Part shown: positions 34,901 to 45,740 of the stretch, one piece after another
Numbering within the stretch: position 1 is the first letter of the stretch
Layout: every line of letters starts with the position of its first letter
Assembly: GCA_963797475.1 (NCBI GenBank)
Contig: CAWCPR010000001.1
Span: 1,178,001-1,242,000 of the forward strand
Source: CAWCPR01 sp963797475
GTDB lineage: Bacteria; Chloroflexota; Anaerolineae; Anaerolineales; UBA4823
Direction: 5' to 3'
DNA length: 64,000 nt
Notes under the pieces: model-generated
Told to the model about the DNA's origin: nothing
What the model saw: the letters and a program-made list of their open reading frames with translations, nothing else
The model's database searches: none
Made by a program: the position numbers and the translations under genes

Positions 34901-37900
34901 TTACGGCGTGATCGTGATCGTCTTGCGGTTGGACCAGGCGCCCTTCTTGGTGATGACCGCCACCGTGACCGTGCCCGGAAGCGAGCCCGAATCCCAATCA
35001 AAAGTGATCGTGTTTGCGTTCCAGGAGAGCGGGGTGAGCATCTGGCCGCCGATCAGGATCGAGTTGGTATCCGGCCCAAAACCGCCGCCGCTGACTGTAA
35101 AACGGGTGGTGGTATTCTTGGCCACGCTCTGCGGGAAAACAGAGGTTATGGTGGGCTGCTCCAGGGTCAGTGTAGGGACGCAGTTCGCTGTGTAACCGTA
35201 AGACCGGTCCATATAAAGCAGGTACAGCGGGGAAGAGACCGTAAACTCACCCAGGCGCTTGTCGTAATACAGCGCGTCAAACCCGGGCAGCGTCTCGCCT
35301 TCGAATTTCCAATCATTGACCGGCTGCAGGCTGGAATCGTAAAAATAAAACATCATCCCGGTGCAGGTGTTTTGGATGTGGGCGATGCTGCCCTGCGCCT
35401 GGGGGTCTTTAAACGAAGGCGGCAGGCCGCTGCTGGCGGCATAGATCTTCAGCATGCCGGACGACAGCGCGGCGATATTGCCTTGCTGGAAAACCGAATT
35501 GACCGGCTGGTTGATCGCCAACGGGAAGATCGCGTTGCTCGCATAATCCGCCGGATTCGTGAGATTGTCGACGAACGTCCAGCTTTTAACCGGCTCGAAC
35601 GACTGGGTCCAGTACGCTTTGGCGAATTCGGCGTAGAAGTCATCGAAATTCTTGCCGCTGACAATCTCGATGGACTTCTGCACCCCCACCAGCGCATTCC
35701 AATCCACACTCATGTTGATGAACGTGAGCAGGACCGCGTTCGAGCCATAATTTTGGGTCAGGTACTCGGCCAGGGACATGGCGGCGTACATCTGCTCGGG
35801 GCTCATACCGTTCCACGAGTCGAAGCCGACCCGCATGAAATTCTCTGCAAAAACGGGGTGGATGTCGGTGTTGTAGTAGCCCATGTGCGCCGGGTAAACT
35901 TCATATTGGGCCCAGACGGCAGTCGCCTCCTCCCACCAGGTTGGATTCATATAGCGCCCATCCGGGGTGGCGTTGGTTTTCTGCAAGACGTGCATAAACT
36001 CGTGCACGGCGGTGTCCTGCAGGTACTCCTTAGCCATGGCGTTGTTCATGAAAATGTAAAAGTTAAACAAGCGAGCCAATGCCGGGTGTGACGCCGGGCG
36101 TGCTGGTGCTCGCCACCCAGGGGGCCACTTTGACGTAGACCTGTTCCGCCGGCATGCTGTAGCCCTGGGGTTGAAAATGACTGTAGGCCTCTTCAAAGGC
36201 ATCCAGCATATCGCCGGCATACGTGGGCGTGCAGTCGTTGGTGTTGAATAAAATCACAAAATGATTCGTCTCGATCCTGTCGTTTGGCAGGCCGACTGCA
36301 TGCCAGACGCCGGTGCTGCCCAGCCAGTTCAGGCCGCGCCGCAGCCAGTTGGCCTGCGGCTTCAGCGCAGCCGTATTCCGGCCGGCTGGCGGCCCGCCGG
36401 TCTTAGCCATCTGCAGCAGGCTGGCGGGATCGAGCGCCTGGCTGGCGGGGTAGGCGCCGGCCGGGATCGTCAGGATCACATGATTGGCCATGGTCGGGTC
36501 AGCCTGCAATTCGACCGGGAATGGGTCGCCGGTCTGTGGATCAAAGAAGGCCATCAGCGGGGCGCCGCCCCCCGGGACCCTGGGCAGGTGCAGGGTCACA
36601 TCCTGGTCGAGCTGGGTCACTTCCGGATCGAATGAAAAATGGTACACCAGGCTGGGGTCCGAGATGGCGTCCTTGGCCGGATAGCTGTTGAGCGTGCTCC
36701 AGAAGGTCACCTGGTAGCCGCCGCTCAGCGCAGGCAGCGCCCCGGGGGGAACTTCCAACGCCGCGCTTCCGATCCACAAGACGCCGCCGCTGGCGGCGGA
36801 CAGGGTTTTTTGGGCGGTTTCCGGTTCGCCGAAAGCGGTCACCTCCACCGTGGCGTGCATATCTTCAGGGTGGTCAGCGTCGCCGCTGACTGTGAAATGA
36901 TAACTGCCGATCTGGTTGAATTGGTACAGCAGGTAACCCCACAGGTCCTTGCGCGGCTTTTCAGGGAACAGCCCCTCATCCGAACCGATGGCGGCGCCGT
37001 TATAATAACTGAACATCACCCACTGCCCTGCGGCTGCTTTCAGGCTCTGCTCGCTGTTATTGACCAGGAATTCTTTATAGGGGACTTCCGGAGCGCTAAC
37101 ATTCTTGAGCCTGGCGGATAGGCCGTTGACTTTGAACTCCAGTTGGCCGCGCTGCGGGTCGAGCGGCTTGTACGCCGCCGGATCGGGCTGCGGCACTTCG
37201 ATCTTATATTCGATCTCGCTGGTCATTCTTGAAAACCCGTGTTCCGCCAATGCAGACATCCGGTAGCGGCTCCCATTATAGTAAAGCACGTTATGGGCCG
37301 GGATGGGTGAAAAGAACGCCAATTCCACCTGGACGTACAGGTCAGATCCCGATAACGAGCTGGAGGGCGTCATCACGACCGGCGGCGGGTTGGCAACCCG
37401 GTCGCCGGTATTGAGCACCACCTGTTTGCCGCCCGAGAGCACAAATAGATTTGCGCCGGAGACCGCGATCGGGCCCGGGCCAACCACAGAGATACTGCCG
37501 ATCACCTGCGAACCGGCGCCCGACACCACGGAGATCGCATTGCCGCTGGAGTTCGCCAGGTAAGTATTCCCCTGCGCGTCCACAGCCAGATAGCCGGCCC
37601 CCCGAAAGCCGGGATAATCCTCGCCAAATCTGGAGAGCGGCTCAGTGCTCTCAGCCGTAGAAAGGGAGGCGCCGGTATATGGGGTTGGAAAACAACCGAC
37701 GTCCGATGTAAGCCCCAGCAGGCGTCCCTGCGAATTCGTGATCAGGTCGATCAGCGGAGAATTGGCCCCGGGGTGGGTGATCTCCCCCAGCACAGCCCCA
37801 TCAGCAGCGCTGACCACGCGCACAAAGATATCCCGTATCGGGCAGCCAAACCAGTGATCCGTCACCCGCGACATCGACAGGTACAGCAAGTTTTTATCGC

Positions 37901-38891
37901 TCCGGTAGGTCAGGTTCCAGTACTCTTCTCCGGCGGGGATGGTGTAAATGGGCCGCAGCGCCCCGCCGCTGGCCGCATAGATCACGGTCGGAGAACCGGC
38001 CACCAGCCCGCGCAGCCCCAGGTAGATCTCTCCGTTGGCCGGGTTGGCGCTGATGTGCTGAAAGGAAGGCATAAGCCCGTTAACCTGCGCCGGGCCGGTG
38101 AGATCCAGGTAGCGCTGCAGGCTGCCGTTGGCTTGCAGGGAATAGACGATCGGCGCAGCGGCGGCGTAGGCGGTACCGCCAGGGGCTGCCGCCAGATCGG
38201 TCAAGGTGAACCCCGGGTCCAGGTGCATGGTATAGAGCGAAAGGCTCTGCCCGGAGACCGTCTTATGGACCGTATCGACCACGATGTTTTCCAGCGAAGT
38301 CCCGGCAGCCGGCTGGTCAGGGCTGTCGATCGCATTCGACGTCTGCGGGACGGCCCCCGACAGCCACTCGTAGGAGATATTCAACCGTTGTTCGTCCAGG
38401 GACGTCAGGTCAAGCTGGGAATAATCGATGCTGATGGTTACCGGGAAATTTAGGTCGGGGTAATAGGGCGGCTCACCCAGGTTCACCTGGCAGGAGATGT
38501 ACATGTAGATTTCGAGCAAATCCGCCTTGGGGTCCGGGGTTTGCACGAGCAGCGTGCAGCGGGGATAATTCACCGCGCCCTGGGGGAAAAAGATCCCCAG
38601 GCGGCTGTCCAGGGCTGTCACCAAACCCGTGTAATACCCTACCGGATAGGTCTCTTGCACCAGCGCGCTGCCCTTGCTGGCGTTCTGCGCCAGGGGCAGA
38701 TACACCCGCTGGACGCTCAGCAATTCGGCGCCGGCTGGGCCGGTAGGAGCCGGGCTGGCGGGCTGCGGCTCAACGTCTGGGGCCGTCCCTTGGGCCAGCC
38801 CGTAGCCTAGCGGCAGCAGCAGTAACGACAGCAGACTGATGACGAGAACACAGGGAAAGCCTGGATTTCGGTGAGCGGAGGATGGGTGCAT
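34901..38891 (-). pseudogene. Secreted putative zinc metalloprotease with C-terminal IPT/TIG domain, frameshifted
   Basis: Two abutting minus-strand frames form one gene of about 1320 residues. The first (38891-36063) begins with a signal peptide (V-L-V-I-S-L-L-S-L-L-L-L-P-L) followed by a Pro-rich stretch and YLPLA, then a long beta-rich region with repeat-like segments, ending shortly after a Q-G-Y-S-M-P..V-Y-V-K segment. The second (frame open to 36220, meaningful from about 36075 to 34901) continues with F-M-N-N-A-M-A-K-E-Y-L-Q-D and the zinc motif HEFMH, a helical part, and a final IPT/TIG-like domain (P-T-I-T-S-V-F-P..G..F). Removing one base near 36068-36080 restores one frame. Neither half alone is a complete protein. 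It may be an assembly error or real decay. Confidence 0.75.
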
Positions 38892-39166
38892 GAGAAATCC
38901 TTTTATTTTTCAAATGACGTATTCGGCCGGAAGCGAACGCAGCGCTCAACGGGTGGTAAATTTCACAACCCCTCGCATATTCATTGTACATGCAAATCGG
39001 CGGCGACACAAGCAATTTTGCAAACAAAATTGCAAGCCAACCAAAATCCAGGAGCGGATATTCTATGGCGGATGCCGGTCCATCCCATCCGCGAAAAGGA
39101 CCGCAAAGGCAGTCCAGGGAGCCTGTAAACTGCCGAAAGCGCTTGATGCTGTGTTTGAACGACACC

Positions 39167-39724
39167 GCGCAATGTGCGAACGTCATCCGGGGTCATGAAA
39201 TGAGCGCGGTGTTTATACAGACAAGCGCTATCCCAGCGCGCCGCCCGCTGCACAGGCCCTTTGAGCGGAAACCCCCCGCCGACCCAGACCGGGATGCGCG
39301 GCTTTTGGATCGGGCCGGGCAGCAACGTCACTTCCTTCACGCGGTAGTATTTCCCTTCAAAGTGAAATGGCTCCGCGCTCCAAAGCCCCGCCAGCACAGC
39401 CAGGCCTTCATCCAGCATCTGGCCGCGCTGTCTGGCGTCCATCTCCTCGTCAAAGTGGCTGAAGCTTATGTCCCCGCCCAGCGACTCGCCGGTATCCCCC
39501 AGGCCAACCCCCAGGACCAGCCGCCCGTTTGACAGGTGATCCAGGGAGACCGTTTCACGGGCCAGCTTCCAGGGACGGCAGCGGGCCAGCGGGGTGACCA
39601 GGGTGCCAAGGCGGATGCGTTTGGTTTGCATCGCCATGGCTGCCAGCAGGATCCAGGGATCGTGAGCCGGCGCATCCTGGTGGCTTTGCCAGACGACATA
39701 GTCTTCCAGGAAGACCCCTGTCGC
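39167..39724 (-). pseudogene. Fragment of LLM-class flavin-dependent oxidoreductase
   Basis: About 186 residues of a luciferase-like monooxygenase family protein. The visible part runs from G-V-F-L-E-D-Y through IRLGTLVTPLARCRPWKLARE and GRLVLGVGLGD to a VWVGGG motif and DDVRTLR. The first 30-40 residues and the C-terminal about 80 are missing; beyond 39167 the frame reads as unrelated sequence. At its 5' side it joins a fragment of a different gene. Non-functional remnant. Confidence 0.75.
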
Positions 39725-39990
39725 AGCGCGCCCTGGTTGACGAGCTGCCCGCCATCGTCGATGCCAAGGCCGGCTCCTGGTTGCATCTCCACCACACCGC
39801 TTGGGTTGACGATTAAGCTGGTGTCCCGGTAGATCGTGGCGGTCCCGCTGATGCTCAGCGTGCCGCTGATCAGGAATGCATTCTGATCCGGCGGAGGCGT
39901 GCCGGTATTGAAATCTCCGCTGCCGTACAGGCCGTCGAAGTACAATTGCCCGCCGGGATTGACCGCCACTCGATGCTGGTCGCCATGCAG
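39725..39990 (-). pseudogene. Fragment of a repetitive (beta-helix-like) surface protein
   Basis: About 85 codons in another frame from the LLM fragment: G-G-Q-L-Y-F-D-G-L-Y-G-S-G-D-F, then short repeated strands ending in SGT, VNPSG and DDGG, typical of autotransporter-like or parallel beta-helix exported proteins. It has no start or end of its own and lies between the 50-bp palindrome and the LLM fragment. Confidence 0.5.
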
Positions 39991-39991
39991 T

Positions 39992-40041
39992 CGGATTTGG
40001 GGGTGTGAGCGTGCGTACGCACGCTCACACCCCCAAATCCG
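39992..40041. repeat. Perfect 50-bp palindrome
   Basis: Two 25-base arms with no spacer: the left arm 39992-40016 runs CGGATTTGG.. to ..GTGCGT, and the right arm 40017-40041 is its exact reverse complement. It is not followed by a T-tract on either strand. It separates the remnant region from the ABC-2 permease gene. Confidence 0.9.
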
Positions 40042-40182
40042 GCCCCTACCCTAGATAATCCCAAGAGCCTGAATAGCTCGGCAGAATACGGTATTTCTGG
40101 TATCCTATCCCGGACAGAGTAATCCACGCTAATGGGTCTGCCGCGAAGTATGCTCAAGGAACCGGATGGCAAAGGCTGAGAC

Positions 40183-41742
40183 ATGAATCAAGCAAGGATC
40201 ATCTATCATTTAGCTCGCGCCGATTTTCTCGAACGCGTGCGACGATACAGCTTCCTCATCATGCTGGGCCTGGTTTTTTTCCTCGGCTACCAGACCGCCA
40301 TCGGGAATATCAACGTGCAGGTGGGAAACTACCGGGGCGAGTACAACTCGGCCTGGGTTGGCAGCTCAATGGCGATCGTTGCGTCCTTCTTTCTGGGTTG
40401 GTTTGGATTTTATCTTGTCAAGGGCTCGCTGGAGCGCGACCGCATAACCGGCGTCGGCCAGATCATGGCGACCACCCCGCTCACCCGTCCGTTGTATACG
40501 ATCGGCAAATGGCTCAGCAACTTCGCCGTGCTTATCTCCATGGTCATCGTCCTGGCCATCGTCAGTGTCGCCATACAATTTATCGCTGGCGAAAGCAATC
40601 AATACGATTTTGGCGCCCTTTTTGCCCCCTTTGTCTTCATCGCCCTGCCGATGTTGGCGCTCGTCGCGGCGTTAGCGGTTTTATTTGAAAGTATCGGCTT
40701 CCTGCAAAGCGGCCTTGGCAACGTGGTTTATTTTTTCCTCTTCATCCTCATCTTTCCAATAGCCGACTCGCTCAGTAAGACCGAACCCGCCTTCGAACCC
40801 CTGGGCTTCGGGCTTCTTCAACAAAGTATGGGGGCCGCGGCAAAAGCTGCGTTCCCCGATTACAGCGGCGGTTTCGTCCTGGGCTCAACCGACATCCCAA
40901 TTCTTGGCGTGTTCCATTGGCCAGGCGTGGTGTGGACTCCCGACATCATCCTCAAGCGTCTCTCGTTTTTCGGGCTTGCGATTGTTTTGGTCCTGGTGGC
41001 ATCCGTATTCTTCGACCGGTTCGATCCCTCCCGCAGGATGCCTGGGCGAATGAAAAGAACCGCCGCACCTGCAAACACCGAATTGGCAGCCGCGCCAAGG
41101 CAAGAATTGCCCCCCGTTTCTCTGAGCCCGTTAAACGCCTCGGTAAACAGATTCAGGTTTACGCGCGTCTTGACCTCGGAATTAAAAATGCTTCTCAAAG
41201 GACAGCGCTGGTGGTGGTACGCCGTCGCAGGTGGGTTGTTCATCGCCGCCCTGGTCAGCCCAACGGAAAATGTGCGCGCTTACGTTTTACCGCTTACCTG
41301 GCTCTGGCCGCTCCTCATTTGGTCCGACCTGGGTAACCGCGAAGTCCGGCATAATGCCCAGCAGATCGTCTTTTCTTCCGCCGCGCCGCTGACGAGACAG
41401 TTGCCGGCCTCCTGGCTGGCAGGGTTCCTCGTTACAGCGCTGACGGGCAGCGGCGTGGCGTTGAAGCTGTTGAGCGCCGGAGACGGCGCCGGTTTACTGG
41501 CATGGGCCTCCGCTGCGATCTTCATCCCGTCTTATGCGCTTGCCTTGGGCGTCTGGAGCAACAGCAACAAATTGTTCGAAGTGTTGTACGTCACGCTGTG
41601 GTATCTCGGACCGATGAATAAACTTTACGCCGTGGATTTCCTGGGCGCGAACAGCAGCGGCAATATCGGATTCTTCCTTCCATTATCCATTGCCTTGTTC
41701 ATCGCGGCTTTTATCGGCAGGGCAAGGCAGTTGCAAAACTGA
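40183..41742 (+). CDS. ABC-2 type transporter permease
   Basis: A 519-residue membrane protein with about twelve hydrophobic segments in two halves: six before a hydrophilic Pro/Ala-rich region at about 290-325, and six after. The first half has the ABC-2 pattern (L-A-R-A-D-F-L-E-R-V-R-R-Y then long hydrophobic runs). No ATP-binding protein or substrate protein is encoded next to it, so its partner must be elsewhere. Substrate unknown. Confidence 0.8.
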   Translation: MNQARIIYHLARADFLERVRRYSFLIMLGLVFFLGYQTAIGNINVQVGNYRGEYNSAWVGSSMAIVASFFLGWFGFYLVKGSLERDRITGVGQIMATTPLTRPLYTIGKWLSNFAVLISMVIVLAIVSVAIQFIAGESNQYDFGALFAPFVFIALPMLALVAALAVLFESIGFLQSGLGNVVYFFLFILIFPIADSLSKTEPAFEPLGFGLLQQSMGAAAKAAFPDYSGGFVLGSTDIPILGVFHWPGVVWTPDIILKRLSFFGLAIVLVLVASVFFDRFDPSRRMPGRMKRTAAPANTELAAAPRQELPPVSLSPLNASVNRFRFTRVLTSELKMLLKGQRWWWYAVAGGLFIAALVSPTENVRAYVLPLTWLWPLLIWSDLGNREVRHNAQQIVFSSAAPLTRQLPASWLAGFLVTALTGSGVALKLLSAGDGAGLLAWASAAIFIPSYALALGVWSNSNKLFEVLYVTLWYLGPMNKLYAVDFLGANSSGNIGFFLPLSIALFIAAFIGRARQLQN

Positions 41743-41791
41743 CGCAACAGATTCGTATTATTTGTTTAGAGGCAGAAAGGAATCAGCTCGA

Positions 41792-43588
41792 TTAATACTT
41801 CCCATAAAGCGGGCCGAAATTCGCACAGGCGCGGAAATCTGCGCCTTGGGGGTCCATTGCCCCGAAAGCGCTCCAGGCGCTGGGCCGGAAGAGCTGGCTC
41901 TCTGGCACATTATGCATGCAGACCGGGATGCGCAGGATGGCTGCCAGCGCAATCAGGTCCGCCCCAACGTGGCCGTAGCTGAGGGCGGCGTGGTTAGCGC
42001 CCCAATTGGCCATGACGGAGTACACATCCGCGAACGGCGCACTGCCCGTCAGACGCGGGACGAACCAGTGGGTGGGCCAGGTTGGGTTGGTGCGCTCATC
42101 GAGCAGGCGGTAGACCTCTTCGGGCAAGTCCACGGTCCAGCCCTCAGCAAGCTGCAGGACGGGTCCCAGGCCCTTCACCAGGTTGATGCGGCTCATCGTC
42201 ACAGGCATGCCGCCGCGGGTGAGAAAGTTTGACGAGAATCCACCGCCGCGGAAATATTCGGTAATGGCAGGATACCAGGTCGTGGCTTGCAGCGACTTTT
42301 CGACTTCCGCCGGGGTGATCTCCCAAAAGGGTTTCATCACAGGCTGCCCATCTCGCTCTTGAATCCCAGTGGCATCCAGGGCGGCGGCCCCGGAATTGAT
42401 CAAATGGATGAAACCGCCTTCCACCCGGCCGCTTAGCGGATAGCCGGTCACCCGTTTCACAGCGTCCGGGCTCCAATACGTGCGCACGTCGGCGAAAATC
42501 TGGGCGGTGTTGGTGAGGAAGTGCCCGAAAAGCATGCTGGCTCCGTTCAAGCTGTCATTCTCGGTGGCAAATGCGAACGGCTCCCGGATGCCGTTCCAAT
42601 CGAACGAGGAATTGAGCATCGCTTCCATGAAATCGCCATTCGGGAAGTGATCGGTCCAATGGCGTTGGCCCTGAAAGCCGCCCAGGATGGCGTTGTGGCC
42701 CAGCGCTTCTTCGCCATATCCCAGCTCCGCCAGGCGCGGGTTGCCGAGCATGAGATCGCGGGCGATCAAGGTCATCTTGACCACCGTTTCCCAGTCCTGA
42801 TCTTTCTGCTTACGGCTGCGCTGCTTATCCGGTGGATTGTATTCACGCCCTTCCTTGCAATTAGCCCTGGTCCAGGCCAGGGCCTTTGAGAACTCCTCTG
42901 GGTCGTAGATATTTTCCTCGATCCGGCGAGTGATTTCGGTCATGTCGATCGCTTCTACACGCATGCCCAAATAGCTCTCGAAAAAGGAATGGTCGACGAT
43001 CGAGCCAGCAATACCCATCGACACGCCTCCGATGGACAGGTAGGATTTGCCGCGCATACGCGCCACAGCCAGACCCGCCCGAGCGAAACGCAGCAGTTTT
43101 GTCTGCACGTCGCCAGGGATCTCACGCTCTCCGGCATCCTGGACATCCTGCCCGTAGATGCTGAATGCTGGCAGCCCCTTTTGGTTGTGGGCAGCCAGGA
43201 CCGCAGCCAGATAGACCGCACCAGGGCGCTCGGTGCCGTTAAATCCCCACACCGCTTTCGGAATCAACGGGTCCATATCCATGGTTTCTGAGCCATAGCA
43301 CCAACAGGGGGTGACTGTGATCGAAAGGCCAACCCCCTGGCGGGCGAATTTAGCGGCCGTTTGAGCGGCTTCAGCCACACCGCCGATGCAGGGTTCCGCA
43401 ACCACGCATTCGACCTTTTGGCCATTCGAGTGCACCAGGTTTGCGCTGAGGAATTCCGCCACGGATCTGGCCAGGTTCATGGTCGTATCTTCCAGCGACT
43501 CGCGCACGCCGTTTCGCCGCCCGTCAATCGCCGGGCGGATCCCGATCTTGGGAAGATTGTCTTGCGCTGCACTTTCAGTATTGAACAT
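41792..43588 (-). CDS. fucI: L-fucose isomerase
   Basis: A 598-residue enzyme converting L-fucose to L-fuculose. It matches FucI along its whole length: KIGIRPAIDGRR at the N-terminus, TPCWCYGSETMDMDP, WGFNGTERPGAVYLAA and FQGQRHWTD. Metal ligands are the Glu in FATENDSLNG and the Asp in FADVRTYW, plus the C-terminal His in YGHVGAD. AAGGAG lies before the ATG. It is the last gene of a minus-strand locus with a sugar ABC importer and a two-component system. Fuculokinase and aldolase are not in the window. Confidence 0.97.
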   Translation of the reverse strand: MFNTESAAQDNLPKIGIRPAIDGRRNGVRESLEDTTMNLARSVAEFLSANLVHSNGQKVECVVAEPCIGGVAEAAQTAAKFARQGVGLSITVTPCWCYGSETMDMDPLIPKAVWGFNGTERPGAVYLAAVLAAHNQKGLPAFSIYGQDVQDAGEREIPGDVQTKLLRFARAGLAVARMRGKSYLSIGGVSMGIAGSIVDHSFFESYLGMRVEAIDMTEITRRIEENIYDPEEFSKALAWTRANCKEGREYNPPDKQRSRKQKDQDWETVVKMTLIARDLMLGNPRLAELGYGEEALGHNAILGGFQGQRHWTDHFPNGDFMEAMLNSSFDWNGIREPFAFATENDSLNGASMLFGHFLTNTAQIFADVRTYWSPDAVKRVTGYPLSGRVEGGFIHLINSGAAALDATGIQERDGQPVMKPFWEITPAEVEKSLQATTWYPAITEYFRGGGFSSNFLTRGGMPVTMSRINLVKGLGPVLQLAEGWTVDLPEEVYRLLDERTNPTWPTHWFVPRLTGSAPFADVYSVMANWGANHAALSYGHVGADLIALAAILRIPVCMHNVPESQLFRPSAWSAFGAMDPQGADFRACANFGPLYGKY

Positions 43589-43698
43589 CCTTCACGCTCC
43601 TTTCTCAGATGAAGCCAATCCACGCAGCCGGCCGGCGACTTTCCCGGCTCCTGCCCTCAACAGGGACAAATCGCCAATTTGCAATTAGCCTGCACATT

Positions 43699-45462
43699 TC
43701 AGGGTCGAGCAGAGACCTTTAATTCACCGACAGGTTTGAATGGTATCTGCATCACAATTTGAGTGCCCGAATCGATCTGGCTCGAGACAGAGAACGTTGT
43801 TTCGTGGTAAGCGAGGCTCAGTCGCTCGCGAACATTTGCCAACCCGAGCCCGGCCTTTCCACCGAGCGATTCTGGGTCAAAACCAGTGCCGTTGTCCTGG
43901 ACAGTGATCTGCGCCCACGACGAACCATCCTGCGGCTTAAGCTCGGTTTTGACGGTCAGGATACAGGGGCGTCCGGCCGGTTCGATGCCGTGAATGATGG
44001 CATTTTCAACCAGGGGCTGTAACAACAATTTCGGGACCTTCAGACCATTCAACTCCGGGTCGCAATGAATGTCGGCTGTCAGGCGGTCGCCGAAACGGAT
44101 CCGTTGCAGATCACAATATTTCTGCACGAAGGCGATCTCGTCATCCATCGTCACCCATTCATCGCCCTCCAGTGTGTAATGCAGCATTCCGCTCAAGGCG
44201 AAGATCGCCTTCTCCAACCCGGCAGCATCGTGCAGGCGATTGAGGCCGATAAAACCATTCAGCGTGTTGTAGAGGAAGTGAGGCTGGATCTGGGATTGCA
44301 GCGCCCGGTTTTCAGCGTTCCGCTGGCTGATTACAGCTTTGTACTCGCGCTCGATTAACCGGTTAAGCTGTTCGATCATTTTATTGAGCGCATTGCCCAG
44401 CTCCGAGATCTCATCATTGCCGGTCACCACAAACCTGGCTTGCAAATTCCCGGTCTGCACCTGCTTCATGACGTCCATCATTTCATGAAAAGGGCGCACG
44501 ATGCCGCGCGACAAAATGAAGAAAAGCAAGAATGTCAGCAGCAGCCCTCCAACCGCGAATAAAATCCCGGTTGCATACAACCAGCGTGTATTTGCCAGGA
44601 TCTCGGAATTCGACAAGAGCACAACAACTTTCCATTGGGTGGGGGCGATCTCTTTTAAAACCGGGACATAGGAATCGCCGCCGGATTTAATCGTGGCGGC
44701 GTTTTCCCAGGCTTGCGGTTGCAAGCCGGCTGGGAGAGGCCGGCTGGCGTAGAGCAGCTTATTTTCGTTGTCAAAAATACAAACGATAGAGCTCACATTG
44801 AAATGGATATCACTGACGATGCGAGCCAGAACGACTGTATCCGCATCGGCCATGATCACCCCCAGGGGTTGGCGTGTGTCGGGGTCCTTGATCAGCCGCG
44901 CCACCGAAAACACCTGCTGGCTAGGGGTATGGCCCAGGTAGTCTTGCGGGTGTGAGCTGATAAAAACAACCTGGCCATCGGCCTGGACCGCTTTTTGGTA
45001 CCAGTCCTGGTGGGTGTAAGGGTAATCAGCAAGCGGATCGGCTAGTTCGGCCCCTACGGAAGCGACGAAGGAGGTGTTATCCGGAAAAACCAGGATCGTG
45101 GTCAGGATATCCTTGCGCGAATTCTGGAGGAAAAGCGGCAAGGTGGTCTTGAGAGCCCGGACGGCGACGATCTTGGAGTACTCGCTGGCAGTGGTGTAAT
45201 TGGGGCTGTTTTTCAATCTCAGCGCCTGCATCACCTCCTCGTTCAGGTATGGAGCGATGGTCAGGCGATTGAGGTCATCCAGATAGGTCTCGATATTGCG
45301 GGCGATGGATGTCAGCGTGCCTTCCGTGAGCAGGCGGGTTTCACTCGACAAGGATTTTTGGTAGAAGTACGGCATGGCGGTGATCATGATCGCGGCCGGT
45401 ACCAAAAAAATGAGCAAGTATAAAATCATCAAACGGACGCGTAAGGAATAAGCCGGGTGCAT
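43699..45462 (-). CDS. Sensor histidine kinase, YesM/LytS type
   Basis: A 587-residue membrane kinase. TM1 is at about 11-31, an extracellular dCache-like sensor spans about 35-290, TM2 about 295-318, a HAMP domain about 320-375, the H-box is Q-I-Q-P-H-F-L-Y-N-T-L-N, and the C-terminal ATPase contains LLLQPLVENAIIHGI (N-box) and the G-box DNGTGF. This group pairs with YesN-type AraC regulators, here the gene at 49203-50705, and senses extracellular sugars or their binding proteins. Placed between the permease gene and fucI. Confidence 0.93.
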   Translation of the reverse strand: MHPAYSLRVRLMILYLLIFLVPAAIMITAMPYFYQKSLSSETRLLTEGTLTSIARNIETYLDDLNRLTIAPYLNEEVMQALRLKNSPNYTTASEYSKIVAVRALKTTLPLFLQNSRKDILTTILVFPDNTSFVASVGAELADPLADYPYTHQDWYQKAVQADGQVVFISSHPQDYLGHTPSQQVFSVARLIKDPDTRQPLGVIMADADTVVLARIVSDIHFNVSSIVCIFDNENKLLYASRPLPAGLQPQAWENAATIKSGGDSYVPVLKEIAPTQWKVVVLLSNSEILANTRWLYATGILFAVGGLLLTFLLFFILSRGIVRPFHEMMDVMKQVQTGNLQARFVVTGNDEISELGNALNKMIEQLNRLIEREYKAVISQRNAENRALQSQIQPHFLYNTLNGFIGLNRLHDAAGLEKAIFALSGMLHYTLEGDEWVTMDDEIAFVQKYCDLQRIRFGDRLTADIHCDPELNGLKVPKLLLQPLVENAIIHGIEPAGRPCILTVKTELKPQDGSSWAQITVQDNGTGFDPESLGGKAGLGLANVRERLSLAYHETTFSVSSQIDSGTQIVMQIPFKPVGELKVSARP

Positions 45463-45740
45463 GGTTCGAGCCTCTCCCTGGCAAGCCTGGATTTCGAGAT
45501 TGGAAAACGGGTCGCACGAGTGATAAGTGTCTCTCCTAATGTATCATAATTATGACTTTCGCCCAATAGGTTATTTCTGGCTCTTTGGGATTTTTAGGTG
45601 CGGCGGGCTAAACATCCCCGTAGCCAGGGCCCGCCTGGCGCTTACATACTTTCGATGAGCACGCCTCCAACCAGGCGGCGGGCCTCCACCAGCATCTCAG
45701 CGCGAACACGGTAATCGGATCGTAGTCTGCTCCTACCGGG
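45463..45740. other. Intergenic region before the kinase gene
   Basis: About 280 bp. On the minus strand a GCCAGGC..GCCCTGGC-type hairpin lies near 45618-45642, and an AT-rich stretch near 45535-45560 could hold a promoter for the kinase. A short open frame ending near 45652 (ends in E-A-R-R-L-V-G-G-V-L-I-E-S-M) has no start and may be a gene remnant. Confidence 0.4.

Noticed and set aside
36060..36080. Programmed ribosomal frameshift in the metalloprotease
   Set aside because: No slippery heptamer or stimulatory structure is evident. Sequence error or mutation is simpler.
45463..45740. Short open frame ending in R-R-L-V-G-G-V-L-I-E-S-M as a gene
   Set aside because: It has no start codon or ribosome site, at most a remnant.
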